Shown: piece after piece, positions 27,166 to 36,797 of the stretch
Layout of the letters: each line of letters opens with the position of its first letter
Numbering within the stretch: the stretch's first letter is position 1
NCBI GenBank assembly: GCA_013112545.1
Contig: JABFGJ010000013.1
Location: forward strand, 28,986-92,985
Length of the DNA: 64,000 nt
From: Bacteroidota bacterium
GTDB lineage: Bacteria > Bacteroidota > Bacteroidia > Flavobacteriales_E > Vicingaceae
Direction of reading: 5' to 3'
Notes under the pieces: generated by a model
Database searches by the model: none
What the model saw: only the letters and a program-made list of their open reading frames with translations
What the model was told of the DNA's origin: nothing
Made by a program: the position numbers and the translations under genes

Positions 27166-30100
27166 ATGAATAAGCGCTTTTTTCCCTTAGTCGTTATTTT
27201 AATAAATTTCTTTACAACAGCTGTGTTTGCTCAAGAACTAAGCGACAGAGAGAAATTTACAGAAGCCATGTATTTAATGGATGAGCGCAGATTTAGCACT
27301 GCTTTACCAATCTTATTAGAACTAGCTGAAAAAGAAAAAGACAATGCAAATTTAGATTACAACATTGGTTTAGCCTACTTATTTTCTTTTGAAGAAAAAG
27401 AAAAAGTAAAAGCCCTCCCTTACTTATTGTCAGCAGCTAAAAACACAAGCCCAAATTATAAAGCCTTTAATTCTAGAGAAAAAAGAGCTCCAGTTGATGC
27501 CACTTTTTACTTAGCAAAAGCACAGCACAACGACTATCAGTTTTTAGAGGCTAAAGAGAATCTATTGAAATTTCAAAAACAAATTACCGAAGAGCATTAT
27601 TTATGGAAAGAAGTTGGAAAGGGATTAAAGATGGCCGATTACGCTCAAAAAGCCATTACTAACCCTGTTAACATCATTGTTACCAATTTAGGCGATTCTC
27701 TCAATGGTTATTATCCAGACTTTAGTCCAGTTGTTCGAATAGATGAAACAGCTATCTATTTCACCTCAAGAAGGCTAAGGAAAGATAGCTCGAATTTTGA
27801 AATATATGACCCGATTGATGGTATGTTGTACGAAGACTTATATGTTTCTTTTAAAAATGAAGATACTGAAGTTTGGGGAGAGCCATACCCACTAAACATA
27901 AACACCGAAGGCCACGAAGCCACAGTGAACTTATCAGTTGATGGACAAACCTTATACATTTATAAAGACATAAGAGGGAACGGTGAGTTATATAAAAGTA
28001 ATCTAGTTTCTGATTCGGCTGGTTTTGAAACTTGGTCAGAACCAGAAAAACTAGGTTCTGATATAAATTCAAAAGCCTATGAAACACACGTAACGGTTAC
28101 TCCTGATGGAAAATATTTATATTTTGTAAGCGATAGAGATGGTGGTTTTGGTGGTAAAGATATTTATTATTGTAGATTATTGCCAACTGGTGAATGGGCC
28201 CTTTCTCAAAATGCTGGCCCTGTTTTAAATTCAGAATACAATGAAGATGGTGTGTTTATGCACCCTGATGGAAAAACCATGTATTTTAGTTCTGACGGAC
28301 ATGAAAGCATGGGTGGATATGATATTATGTATTCAGTACTAAGTGATTCCGGCTGGAGCACACCAACCAATATGGGCTACCCCATTAACTCGGTTGACGA
28401 TGATGTTTTTTTTGTAACCACTCCTGATGGTAAAAGAGCTTATTTTTCTTCTTTCAAAGAAGAAGGTTATGGTGAAAAAGACATCTACATGCTAGAGTTG
28501 CTAGATGCTGAAGAAAAGCCAATCACTTTATATCGTGGTGAATTTACTTTTGTTGACCGCTATGTTCCACCAGCAGGAGCATTGGTAACCATAACCAATA
28601 ACAATACCGGTGAGCTTGTAGGGTATTTCACTCCTCGACAAAGAGATGGTCAGTTTTCAGCTATTCTTGAAACAAACAACAGCTATCACTTTACTTATGA
28701 ATCTGCAGGTTACGAAACTTATGAAGAAGACATTTATGTTCCTGCAAGTGCTAATTACCAAGAAATTTACAAAGATATTAAGTTAAGGCCTGTAAGGGTT
28801 GGAGACGGGATGAATCCGATTCAAGCTGAGCCACTATATATGGCAAATGTCAGTGGATCTATTGCTAAAAATTCAGATCCGATAAAAGGATTAAAAATAC
28901 TTTTACTTAATGAAGACAAGGATTTGTTAGAACAAACCGAAACAGATAATGTTGGTGTATTTAATTTCTCAAAATTAGACCCCTCTAAAACATATCTTAT
29001 TCAAGTAGTTACTGAAGATGAAAACCCTATTAAAGGTTATTCCATTGAAATTTTAAATGATAAAGGAGAAACGTTAACATTCGAAAAAATTGATGACAAC
29101 ACTTACATCTTTGTTCCAACGCTTTATCCTTATGAATATTACGGAATATCTGCTAGTGCAATATCTGGAAAAGTGAAAAGTAGCGAGGGTCCTCTATCAG
29201 GTTTAAATGTTAGATTAGAAGATGAAACTAAAGATTTAATTCAGCAAGAAGAAACCGATGAATACGGTGAATTTAATTTCCAAAAACTTGATTTAGACAA
29301 AACATATCGTATTATTTTCGAAGGTGATTTTCCTGACAATACAGACATCGTTCTCTTAAATGAAGCAGGTGATGAATTAACATTCATGAAAGTTAAAGAA
29401 GGTGTTTATGAATATGTACCTGTTAAAAAATCTAGCCCAGAAGTTGTTTTATCAGACATACGCGGTTCCATTACCCATTTAGATATGCCTGTGAAAAACC
29501 TCAGTGTATTGTTGCTAGATAAAAATTTGACTCTGCTGAATAAAACAGCTACAGATTCAGTTGGTAAATTCAACTTTATGGACTTGGATTTAAAACAACA
29601 ATATACCATTAAGTTTGAAGGAGACTTTCCTGAGGATTTAAAATTAGTTGTTGCAAACGAAGATTTCGATCTCTTGCTATTTAGAAAAATTGCAGCAGGA
29701 GTTTATCGATATGACCCAATTTTTGTTAGACTTGAAAACAAACAAGCTGATGTTCTTGGACAAGAAATTACTGATGATGTTAGTGAGTTTAATTATAAAA
29801 AATTAAATACCGATGAGTATTATAAAATTATCTACGATGGTAATTACCCTGACGATAGTGAGCTCGTATTCTTTAATGACAAAGGAGAAAAACTAGCGTT
29901 TAAAAAGGTAAGTGATGGAGTTTATGAATACATTCCTATTAAAAGTGCAGGCCCTCGTTCTTACACCATGGATGTTGAAGGCAGACCTGATTTAAAAGAA
30001 ACTTATCCAAGACCTGAGGAGTTGAGAAATGTTATTGCATATTTCCAAAGGTATTTTATCTATAATGCGAAGGACATTAACAAACAAAACAAAGAGTTTG

Positions 30101-30405
30101 TTGATTTTATAAATGATATTGCAGAGTTGGTTGAAATAAGAGGAAATGTGGAATTGATAATAACTTCTTCCGCTTCTAAAGTTCCTACAAAAACATGGAA
30201 AACAAACTCTATCTTAACAAAGAAAAGGGCTTATGATACCAAAGCTTTGCTGGTTAGCATTTTTGCTGAAAGAGGTATTAAGCCTGAACAATATAACTTT
30301 GTTGACATTAATACTTTAATTACAGGTCCAGAATATAAAGGAGATTTTGACACCAATATGCATGAATACGAAAAGTATCAATATGTGAGAATTTTCGTAA
30401 AATAG
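27166..30405 (+). CDS. Large PorE-like envelope protein: TPR, PD40 propeller, CRD repeats, OmpA-like tail
   Basis: The signal peptide (to FAQ, about residue 24) is followed by TPR-like helices (about 28-160) and a PD40 propeller (about 170-470, with blades such as VSDRDGGFGGKDIYY, SSDGHESMGGYDIMY and SSFKEEGYGEKDIYM). A run of carboxypeptidase-regulatory-like repeats follows at about 560-930, and the end is an OmpA-like peptidoglycan-binding region (about 945-1079). This order is that of PorE, a T9SS component that ties the complex to the cell wall, and of related OmpA proteins. At 1079 residues it is much longer than PorE because the CRD is multiplied. The canonical OmpA Asp/Arg motif is not obvious, so cell-wall binding is tentative. 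Confidence 0.75.
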   Translation: MNKRFFPLVVILINFFTTAVFAQELSDREKFTEAMYLMDERRFSTALPILLELAEKEKDNANLDYNIGLAYLFSFEEKEKVKALPYLLSAAKNTSPNYKAFNSREKRAPVDATFYLAKAQHNDYQFLEAKENLLKFQKQITEEHYLWKEVGKGLKMADYAQKAITNPVNIIVTNLGDSLNGYYPDFSPVVRIDETAIYFTSRRLRKDSSNFEIYDPIDGMLYEDLYVSFKNEDTEVWGEPYPLNINTEGHEATVNLSVDGQTLYIYKDIRGNGELYKSNLVSDSAGFETWSEPEKLGSDINSKAYETHVTVTPDGKYLYFVSDRDGGFGGKDIYYCRLLPTGEWALSQNAGPVLNSEYNEDGVFMHPDGKTMYFSSDGHESMGGYDIMYSVLSDSGWSTPTNMGYPINSVDDDVFFVTTPDGKRAYFSSFKEEGYGEKDIYMLELLDAEEKPITLYRGEFTFVDRYVPPAGALVTITNNNTGELVGYFTPRQRDGQFSAILETNNSYHFTYESAGYETYEEDIYVPASANYQEIYKDIKLRPVRVGDGMNPIQAEPLYMANVSGSIAKNSDPIKGLKILLLNEDKDLLEQTETDNVGVFNFSKLDPSKTYLIQVVTEDENPIKGYSIEILNDKGETLTFEKIDDNTYIFVPTLYPYEYYGISASAISGKVKSSEGPLSGLNVRLEDETKDLIQQEETDEYGEFNFQKLDLDKTYRIIFEGDFPDNTDIVLLNEAGDELTFMKVKEGVYEYVPVKKSSPEVVLSDIRGSITHLDMPVKNLSVLLLDKNLTLLNKTATDSVGKFNFMDLDLKQQYTIKFEGDFPEDLKLVVANEDFDLLLFRKIAAGVYRYDPIFVRLENKQADVLGQEITDDVSEFNYKKLNTDEYYKIIYDGNYPDDSELVFFNDKGEKLAFKKVSDGVYEYIPIKSAGPRSYTMDVEGRPDLKETYPRPEELRNVIAYFQRYFIYNAKDINKQNKEFVDFINDIAELVEIRGNVELIITSSASKVPTKTWKTNSILTKKRAYDTKALLVSIFAERGIKPEQYNFVDINTLITGPEYKGDFDTNMHEYEKYQYVRIFVK

Positions 30406-30409
30406 GCCT

Positions 30410-31177
30410 ATGAAGTTGCAATTAAAAAAACCAATCGTATTTTTTGATTTAGAAACCACTGGAGTAAATGTAGCTAGTGATCGAATTGTTGAAATCTCAA
30501 TCATGAAGCTACACCCAGATGGGAAAAAGGAAATTAAAACTAGAAGGGTTAATCCTGAAATGAAAATACCCGCAGGTGCTTCTGAAGTTCATGGAATCTA
30601 TGATGAGGATGTAAAAGATGAACCCACTTTTAAGGCTTTAGCAAAAAGCTTAGCCAACTTTATAGGCAACAGTGATTTAGCTGGCTATAATTCCAACAAA
30701 TTTGATGTTCCTTTATTGATGGAAGAATTTCTTAGGGTTGGTGTTGACTTTGATCTCAACAATAGAAAACTAGTTGATGTTCAGAATATTTTTCATAAAA
30801 TGGAGCAGCGCACTCTAGTTGCTGCATATAAATTCTATTGCAATAAGGAATTGAAGAATGCTCATAGTGCCGAGGCTGACAATATTGCTACTTTCGAAAT
30901 TCTTGAATCTCAGATTGAAAAATACGAGGAGTTGGAAAACAATGTTGATTTCTTATCTGAATTTTCTACAAGAAATAAAACCGCTGATTTAATGGGCCGC
31001 ATTATTTATGACCAAGATGGTGTAGAGGTTTTTAATTTCGGAAAACACAAAGGAAAATCCGTTGCAAAAGTATTTGAAGAAGAATCCTCTTACTATAACT
31101 GGATGATGAATGGAGACTTCCCCTTATATACAAAAAAGATATTAACTGAAATAAAATTAAGGGGATTCAATAAATAA
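30410..31177 (+). CDS. DEDDh 3'-5' exonuclease with ExoX-like C-terminus
   Basis: The exonuclease motifs are complete: Exo I FFDLETTG (Asp/Glu, near residue 12), Exo II LAGYNSNKFDVPLL and Exo III HSAEADN with the DEDDh His. The domain matches the DnaQ/PolC epsilon family, and the C-terminal 45 residues (FNFGKHKGKSVAKVF) match the small domain found at the end of ExoX-type proteins. It should degrade single strands or proofread; which pathway is unclear. It begins 4 bases after the stop of the PorE-like gene and is followed 7 bases later by the FAH-family gene, so the three may share a transcript. Confidence 0.85.
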   Translation: MKLQLKKPIVFFDLETTGVNVASDRIVEISIMKLHPDGKKEIKTRRVNPEMKIPAGASEVHGIYDEDVKDEPTFKALAKSLANFIGNSDLAGYNSNKFDVPLLMEEFLRVGVDFDLNNRKLVDVQNIFHKMEQRTLVAAYKFYCNKELKNAHSAEADNIATFEILESQIEKYEELENNVDFLSEFSTRNKTADLMGRIIYDQDGVEVFNFGKHKGKSVAKVFEEESSYYNWMMNGDFPLYTKKILTEIKLRGFNK

Positions 31178-31184
31178 TATTCTG

Positions 31185-31796
31185 ATGAAAATTATTTGTA
31201 TCGGCAGAAATTATGCAGATCACGCTGCTGAATTAAACAATCCTGTTCCAAAAGAACCAGTAGTTTTCTTAAAACCTGAAACTGCATTAATTCCCAAAAA
31301 TCAACCCTTCTTTTATCCTGATTTTTCAAATGACATCCATTTTGAAGCCGAAATAGTTGTAAAAATAAATCGTTTAGGAAAAAACATTGCCACTCAATTC
31401 GCTCATAAATATTATGAGGAAATCAGTTTAGGCATAGATTTTACAGCCAGAGATATTCAACAAAGACTTAAGGAGAAAGGATTGCCTTGGGAAAAAGCAA
31501 AAGCCTTTGACCACTCTGCTCCTACAGGCAAGTTTATTCCAAAAAGCAAACTAAAAAATCTTAACGATTTTAATTTCTCCTTATTGATTGATGGTGAAAC
31601 CAAACAAAAGGGCAATACCAAAAACATGCTATTCAGCATTGATGCCATAATCGCTGAAGTTTCTAAATACTTTACCCTAAAAATTGGCGATTTAATTTTC
31701 ACTGGAACTCCTGCAGGAGTTGGTCCAATAGCTATTGGCAATCATTTAGAAGGATTTATTGAAGAAGAAAAAGTTTTTAACTTAAAAATTCGTTAA
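31185..31796 (+). CDS. Fumarylacetoacetate hydrolase-family protein
   Basis: The 203-residue single-domain FAH fold shows the family sequence order: ICIGRNYADHAAEL, VVFLKPETALI, the metal-binding pair in HFEAEIVVKI, GIDFTARDIQ with the third metal ligand, KAFDHSAPTGKFI and TGTPAGVGPI near the end. Members cleave or decarboxylate beta-diketo acids such as acylpyruvates or oxaloacetate, using Mg2+ or Mn2+; the exact substrate is not evident. Its stop overlaps that of the convergent saccharopine-dehydrogenase-like gene by 4 bases. It is distinct from the true fumarylacetoacetase at the left edge. Confidence 0.85.
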   Translation: MKIICIGRNYADHAAELNNPVPKEPVVFLKPETALIPKNQPFFYPDFSNDIHFEAEIVVKINRLGKNIATQFAHKYYEEISLGIDFTARDIQQRLKEKGLPWEKAKAFDHSAPTGKFIPKSKLKNLNDFNFSLLIDGETKQKGNTKNMLFSIDAIIAEVSKYFTLKIGDLIFTGTPAGVGPIAIGNHLEGFIEEEKVFNLKIR

Positions 31797-33133
31797 GAAA
31801 TTTCTCGCTCAACAAATTGAATTCCATTTTCTTCAAGCTCCTTTAAAATCAAGGTGTAAATATCTTTTTTAATGGGTATATGAACCCCAGGTTCGTTAAT
31901 TTTTCCCTCTAAAAGTAATTTAGTTGAAATACCAACTGGAAGTCCAACTGTCATGGCCATAGCGGTTTCTAAAGTCGATTTGCCTTTTAAAACCATAGAA
32001 GAGTGAAGTTCTTTTTCTTTGCCTTCATTAGTAGTATATACAAACTTATGCCACATGACTATCATGTCTTTGTCCTGTTCGCTTAAGGACCATTTGCGCT
32101 CTAAAATCAATTGCAAAATTTGAGCTGGAGTTGCATTTTTCAATCCGATAGGAATCTCCTTAAAAATATCTAGCCATTCTAATTTCTCAAATAAAGAAAT
32201 TTCGTCATGTGCTAAATTCAAGTAATGTCTAAATTTTAATTCAACCGAATCCGTTGGGTTATACGGCAAGAATAAATTAATAAACCCTCGAAAAGTCAAG
32301 TTTTCAGAATTTGCTATAGTATAAGAATCATCAGTTGCACCTAATTGCACAAAGGCATCCCAAGCTCTACAAAACCCAGGTTTTCTCAGCGTCCCTCTGA
32401 ACATCGTTTTTATATCATTTAACCCATAAATAGAGCGATACTTTAAGGAATCTCGATTGGCATAGCCTTCAAATTTACCATGTCCTTCAATATCAATAAT
32501 CTCTGTTCTTCTGAATAATTTATGGTAAGGAATGTACTTATAAGTTCCTTCTTGGATAAACTTAACCGCTCCCCCATGACCTGCTAGAACAACATTTCTT
32601 GGATTCCAAGTAAATTTATAATTCCATGGATTGTCATCGCTTTCTGGAGCAACTAAGCCGCCTGTAAATGTTTCGAAACCGGTAATTTCTCCACCTGCGT
32701 CTCTAATTTCATCGATTACTTTCATAGCTGATAAATGATCGATACCTGGGTCAACCCCTATTTCATTTATAATTGTAATTCCAGCATCAACAGCATCATC
32801 AAAAAGCGCTTTCATTTCATCGGAAATGTAAGATGCAGTCACCATGTGTTTTTTAAATCGAATACAATCTTTTGCAACTCCTATGTGCATATGTGCAGGC
32901 AACATCGAGATTACAATGTTAGATTTTTTAATACACGTTTCTCTTTGATTCTGATTATTAACATCAAACTCAATAATCTCTATCCGACTATCCGCATCAA
33001 ATCTGCTTTTTAAATCCGTAATAATTCGATCAGCAATCGTGATTTTCCAATCATGTTGTACTGCATTTTTACTTAAGTACTTGATTAGACTATAAGTTGA
33101 TCTCCCCGCCCCAATAAGCAATATCTCTTTCAT
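31793..33133 (-). CDS. Saccharopine dehydrogenase-family oxidoreductase
   Basis: A Rossmann fold opens the protein (ILLIGAGRSTYSLIKYL) and is followed by the catalytic region with DPGIDHLSAMKVIDE, GGLVAPESDDNPWNYKFTW and FRGTLRKPGFCRAWD. These segments match the saccharopine reductase (Lys9-like) branch, which forms or cleaves saccharopine in lysine metabolism using NAD(P). At 446 residues it lacks the lysine-ketoglutarate reductase half of the bifunctional enzyme. No lysine-pathway partner is adjacent, so the physiological direction is unknown. It is divergent from the DUF423 gene over 93 bases. Confidence 0.85.
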   Translation of the reverse strand: MKEILLIGAGRSTYSLIKYLSKNAVQHDWKITIADRIITDLKSRFDADSRIEIIEFDVNNQNQRETCIKKSNIVISMLPAHMHIGVAKDCIRFKKHMVTASYISDEMKALFDDAVDAGITIINEIGVDPGIDHLSAMKVIDEIRDAGGEITGFETFTGGLVAPESDDNPWNYKFTWNPRNVVLAGHGGAVKFIQEGTYKYIPYHKLFRRTEIIDIEGHGKFEGYANRDSLKYRSIYGLNDIKTMFRGTLRKPGFCRAWDAFVQLGATDDSYTIANSENLTFRGFINLFLPYNPTDSVELKFRHYLNLAHDEISLFEKLEWLDIFKEIPIGLKNATPAQILQLILERKWSLSEQDKDMIVMWHKFVYTTNEGKEKELHSSMVLKGKSTLETAMAMTVGLPVGISTKLLLEGKINEPGVHIPIKKDIYTLILKELEENGIQFVEREIS

Positions 33134-33214
33134 AATTTCATTTTGAATGTGGCCAAGTTAATTTATTCTATCACTTAATCAAAAAAAGAAAGCAATATAA
33201 ATCATAGCAATTAT

Positions 33215-33222
33215 TACCTTTG
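33215..33222 (+). promoter_or_regulatory. -7 box immediately before the DUF423 gene
   Basis: TACCTTTG ends four bases before the ATG at 33227. If used, transcription would start at or next to the start codon, giving a leaderless message. No clear -33 element. Confidence 0.4.
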
Positions 33223-33226
33223 AAGG

Positions 33227-33613
33227 ATGACAAAAAAACTCATTTCGCTTGGTGCTGTCTTTGGTGCTTTAGCAGTAATTTTTGGTGCATTTGGCGCTCA
33301 TGCATTAAAAGGTATTTTAAGTTTTGATGCACTTCAGGCTTATGAAACTGGTGTTCGGTATCAAATAATTCACGCTCTACTGCTTGTGATTCTAGGCTTT
33401 CAATCTAAAATTGATGTAAAACTAATTGGAAAGCTTATTGTATGGGGCATACTTTTTTTCTCATTCTCTATTTATCTACTTAGTTTTAAAGATATTTTGG
33501 GCTGGCCTGCCTTAAAATATTTAGGCCCTATAACTCCTATTGGAGGATTGTTACTTCTAACGAGTTGGGTGTTACTAATTTTCAAGTCAACCAAACTAAA
33601 ACAGATAGACTAA
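33227..33613 (+). CDS. DUF423 small membrane protein
   Basis: A 128-residue protein with four membrane spans and the DUF423 signature in its first helix and loop (LGAVFGALAVIFGAFGAHAL, then YETGVRYQIIHALLLVILG). Members (YgdD-like) are conserved inner-membrane proteins without an established function. The start is supported by this N-terminal match. It precedes the asparagine synthetase-like gene by 4 bases and is likely co-transcribed with it. Confidence 0.85.
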   Translation: MTKKLISLGAVFGALAVIFGAFGAHALKGILSFDALQAYETGVRYQIIHALLLVILGFQSKIDVKLIGKLIVWGILFFSFSIYLLSFKDILGWPALKYLGPITPIGGLLLLTSWVLLIFKSTKLKQID

Positions 33614-33617
33614 ACTT

Positions 33618-35513
33618 ATGTGTGGAATAACTGGCATTATTACAAAAGAAGTTTTATCAAATGATGATATTGATGAATTAAAAGCTGCAACTCAACAATT
33701 AGCAAAAAGAGGACCTGACGCTTCTGGGGTTGAAATATTCGAAAAAATTGGCCTTGGACATAGAAGACTTTCGATAATTGACACAAGCGAATCGGCTAAT
33801 CAGCCGTTTAAAGATGAAACAGGCAGATACACCATCGTATTTAACGGTGAAATTTTTAATTACAAACTAATTAAAAATGAACTCATTAACAAGGGAATCA
33901 AATTCAGAACATCTGGAGATACCGAAGTTTTATTAGCAGCCTATATACATTTTGGTACAGCTTTTCTTAATAAATTAAACGGTTTTTTTGCTTTAGCAAT
34001 CTACGATTCAGAAACCAAATCGACCCTTTTAGCTAGAGATCGTTTTGGAATAAAGCCACTCATTTATTATAGTTCAAGCACTAAAATTATTTTTGCCTCT
34101 GAGATGAAAGCTATTCTTGCTTATAACATCCCCAGAACCATAGACAACAGCTCTTTATATACTTATTTCCAATTAAACTATATCCCTGAACCTCACTCTA
34201 TTCTTCAAGATGTCAAAAAATTAGAGCCAGGACATTACTTAAAAATTGATGTCGATAATAAAATCCAAAAAATACCTTTTTATCAACTAAACTACCCCAT
34301 AGAAAAAGAGCAATATCAAAAAATAAGTTATAACGATGCCCAAAAAGAGTTTTTAAAACTATTAGATGAATCAGTTGAAAGAAGACTTGTTTCCGATGTT
34401 CCTTTAGGCACTTTTCTCAGCGGAGGAATTGACTCCTCTTTAATCACCGCCTTAGCCGCAAAGAAAGTAGATCGACTTTCCACCTTTTCTATTGGCTTTA
34501 AAGATGAGCCATTATTTGACGAAACAGAATACGCCCTAGCCGTTGCAAAAAAATACAATACCGATCATCATGTTTTTTCGCTTGGTAATAATGATTTGCT
34601 CAAAAGCCTTTATGAGACTTTAGATTATATAGATGAGCCATTTGCAGATTCATCGGCATTAGCAGTAAACGCACTATCAGGCAATACTTCAAAATTTGTA
34701 AAAGTTGCTCTTTCGGGCGATGGTGCTGATGAATTATTTGCTGGTTACCATAAGCACATGGGTGAATATATGGTGAGGCAAACAGGTGTAAAACAAAACC
34801 TAATTAAATCCCTTAAACCTGTATGGGGAATAATGCCCAAGTCTAGAAACTCAAAACTTGGAAATCTATTTCGGAAATTGAATAAGTTTTCTGAAGGTTC
34901 TTCTTTAACTGACAAAGAACGTTATTGGTTATGGGCCAGTTTGATGAATGAGGCAAATGCTGCGAATTTATTGATTAAAAAAGCAAAACCTGAAGTTTAC
35001 CTAAAACGCAAAGAACAGCATCTTAGACTCTTAACAAATAGTAAAGATTTTAATGACATCCTTGCAACAGATTTAGAAATTGTATTAAGAAGTGACATGT
35101 TGCGCAAAGTAGATTTAATGTCAATGTCGCACGGTCTTGAAGTTCGAACGCCATTTTTAGATCATCATTTGGTCAATTTTGCATTCACATTAGATGCCAG
35201 TTTTAAAATAAATAAGGATATGAAAAAACGCATAGTTCAAGATGCGTCCAGAGAATTATTACCTCCTGAATTATACAATAGGCCAAAGCAGGGCTTTGAG
35301 GTTCCCTTATTAAATTGGTTTAAAACCGACTTGAGAGATTTGATTGAAAATGATTTACTGTCCACTCAATTTATAAAAGATCAGAATATTTTTAACCCCA
35401 TAGCTGTCCAAGATTTATGGGCAAAACTAAACTCACCCAACCCAGAAGATTCTCAAGCTACCATTTGGGCACTAATCGTATTTAATACGTGGTGGAAGCG
35501 ATATATTGCCTAA
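33618..35513 (+). CDS. asnB: Asparagine synthetase (glutamine-hydrolysing)-family protein
   Basis: The N-terminal class II glutaminase domain starts with the nucleophile Cys2 (MCGITGI) and contains RGPDASGVE, FNGEIFNY and SGDTEVLLAAY. The synthetase domain has the ATP pyrophosphatase loop LSGGIDSSL (about 267-275), then GDGADELFAGY and KVDLMSMSHGLEVRTPFLD. At 631 residues it is of the longer type often found in surface-polysaccharide loci, where it can amidate a sugar carboxylate instead of making asparagine. The GT4, Wza and Wzc genes just downstream make that role plausible, but plain asparagine synthesis cannot be excluded. Confidence 0.85.
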   Translation: MCGITGIITKEVLSNDDIDELKAATQQLAKRGPDASGVEIFEKIGLGHRRLSIIDTSESANQPFKDETGRYTIVFNGEIFNYKLIKNELINKGIKFRTSGDTEVLLAAYIHFGTAFLNKLNGFFALAIYDSETKSTLLARDRFGIKPLIYYSSSTKIIFASEMKAILAYNIPRTIDNSSLYTYFQLNYIPEPHSILQDVKKLEPGHYLKIDVDNKIQKIPFYQLNYPIEKEQYQKISYNDAQKEFLKLLDESVERRLVSDVPLGTFLSGGIDSSLITALAAKKVDRLSTFSIGFKDEPLFDETEYALAVAKKYNTDHHVFSLGNNDLLKSLYETLDYIDEPFADSSALAVNALSGNTSKFVKVALSGDGADELFAGYHKHMGEYMVRQTGVKQNLIKSLKPVWGIMPKSRNSKLGNLFRKLNKFSEGSSLTDKERYWLWASLMNEANAANLLIKKAKPEVYLKRKEQHLRLLTNSKDFNDILATDLEIVLRSDMLRKVDLMSMSHGLEVRTPFLDHHLVNFAFTLDASFKINKDMKKRIVQDASRELLPPELYNRPKQGFEVPLLNWFKTDLRDLIENDLLSTQFIKDQNIFNPIAVQDLWAKLNSPNPEDSQATIWALIVFNTWWKRYIA

Positions 35514-35553
35514 ATTTAGCGACTAACTTTTAGAATATAAAGACTAAGCGAAA

Positions 35554-36741
35554 ATGCCTAAAATTCTTAGAATCATAAATCGATTTAATTTAGGAGGACC
35601 TACTTTTAATGCTGCACTTCTTACACGATATCTATCTCCTGATTATGATACACTTTTAATTGGTGGCAAAGAACAAGAATCTGAAGAAAGTTCCCAATTT
35701 ATCTTAGATGATTTAGGAATTAAACCTCAACTTATTGCAGAAATGCAACGTGATATTGGTATAAAAAACGACCGAGCTGCTTACTTAAAAGTAAAACAAA
35801 TTATAAAAGAATATAAGCCTGACATTATTCATACTCACGCCTCTAAAGCTGGCGCAATTGGTAGGTCAGCTGGCATTGCTTATGGGAAAGCAAAAATGGT
35901 TCACACCTTTCATGGTCATGTATTTCATTCTTATTTTGGTAAATTTAAAACCAATGTTTATAAAAACATTGAACGTGCTTTAGCACTTAAAAGCGATCGA
36001 ATTATTGCAATTAGTGAAATTCAAAAACTTGAACTATCTGAAAAATACAGAATTTGCACGGCTGATAAAATTGCTGTCATCCCTCTAGGATTTGACTTAA
36101 GCAAGTTTAATGAAGACAACGAAAACAAAAGACTGAATTTTAGAAAAAAATACCACATTGCTGATGATGAAGTAGCTATTGGCATAATTGGAAGATTGGT
36201 TCCTATAAAAAACCACAAACTATTTTTAGACTCAATTAAGCATATTTCGGATAAAACCAATCAAAAAATTCGAGTATTTATTGTTGGAGATGGCTCTGAA
36301 AGTGCTTCACTTAAAAAATACACCAAAGAAATTGGTTTAAATTTTCTAGATGAATTACCAAGTCACAATCAAACAGCCTTAATTCACTTTACATCGTGGA
36401 TTAAAGATATTGATCATGTAAATGCGGGTATGGACATTATCGCTTTGAGTTCTTTAAACGAAGGAACACCTGTAAGTTTAATAGAAGCACAAGCATCTGG
36501 AAAGCCTGTAATATCAACTAAAGTGGGAGGAGTTAGCAATATAATAAGGCCAAACGAAACAGGCTTGTTGGTGAATGATAATTCCGTAAAATCATTTAGT
36601 GAACAATTAATAAAATTAATAGAAGACCAAGAATTAAGAACTAAAATGGGAAAATTGGGCTGGGAAAATGTAAGAGAAAAATATCATTACACAAGATTAG
36701 TAAATGACATGAAAAGCTTATATGCTGAAATTCTTAACTAG
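35554..36741 (+). CDS. Family 4 glycosyltransferase
   Basis: GT-B fold: the N-terminal acceptor domain shows NRFNLGGPTFNAALL and IIHTHASKAGAIGR, with HTFHGHVFHSYF. The donor-binding domain has IGIIGRLVPIKNHKLFLDS, IIALSSLNEGTPVSLIEAQA with the conserved Glu pair, and GKPVISTKVGG. It should transfer a nucleotide-activated sugar to a lipid-linked acceptor at the cytoplasmic face. It lies between the asparagine synthetase-like gene and the export genes, so it likely contributes one linkage of the exopolysaccharide or O-antigen repeat. Length 395 is normal. Confidence 0.85.
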   Translation: MPKILRIINRFNLGGPTFNAALLTRYLSPDYDTLLIGGKEQESEESSQFILDDLGIKPQLIAEMQRDIGIKNDRAAYLKVKQIIKEYKPDIIHTHASKAGAIGRSAGIAYGKAKMVHTFHGHVFHSYFGKFKTNVYKNIERALALKSDRIIAISEIQKLELSEKYRICTADKIAVIPLGFDLSKFNEDNENKRLNFRKKYHIADDEVAIGIIGRLVPIKNHKLFLDSIKHISDKTNQKIRVFIVGDGSESASLKKYTKEIGLNFLDELPSHNQTALIHFTSWIKDIDHVNAGMDIIALSSLNEGTPVSLIEAQASGKPVISTKVGGVSNIIRPNETGLLVNDNSVKSFSEQLIKLIEDQELRTKMGKLGWENVREKYHYTRLVNDMKSLYAEILN

Positions 36742-36749
36742 TCTAAATC

Positions 36750-36784
36750 TTGGTTTAATTCCAACCTTTTATTTAATAGATTTG
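36750..36784 (+). promoter_or_regulatory. Putative promoter of the export operon
   Basis: TTG (36750-36752) and TAGATTTG (36777-36784) with a 24-base spacer, slightly long; the box ends 13 bases before the Wza-like start. It may drive the Wza-Wzc-RmlC-WecA run. Confidence 0.45.
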
Positions 36785-36797
36785 TAGCTTATAAAAA

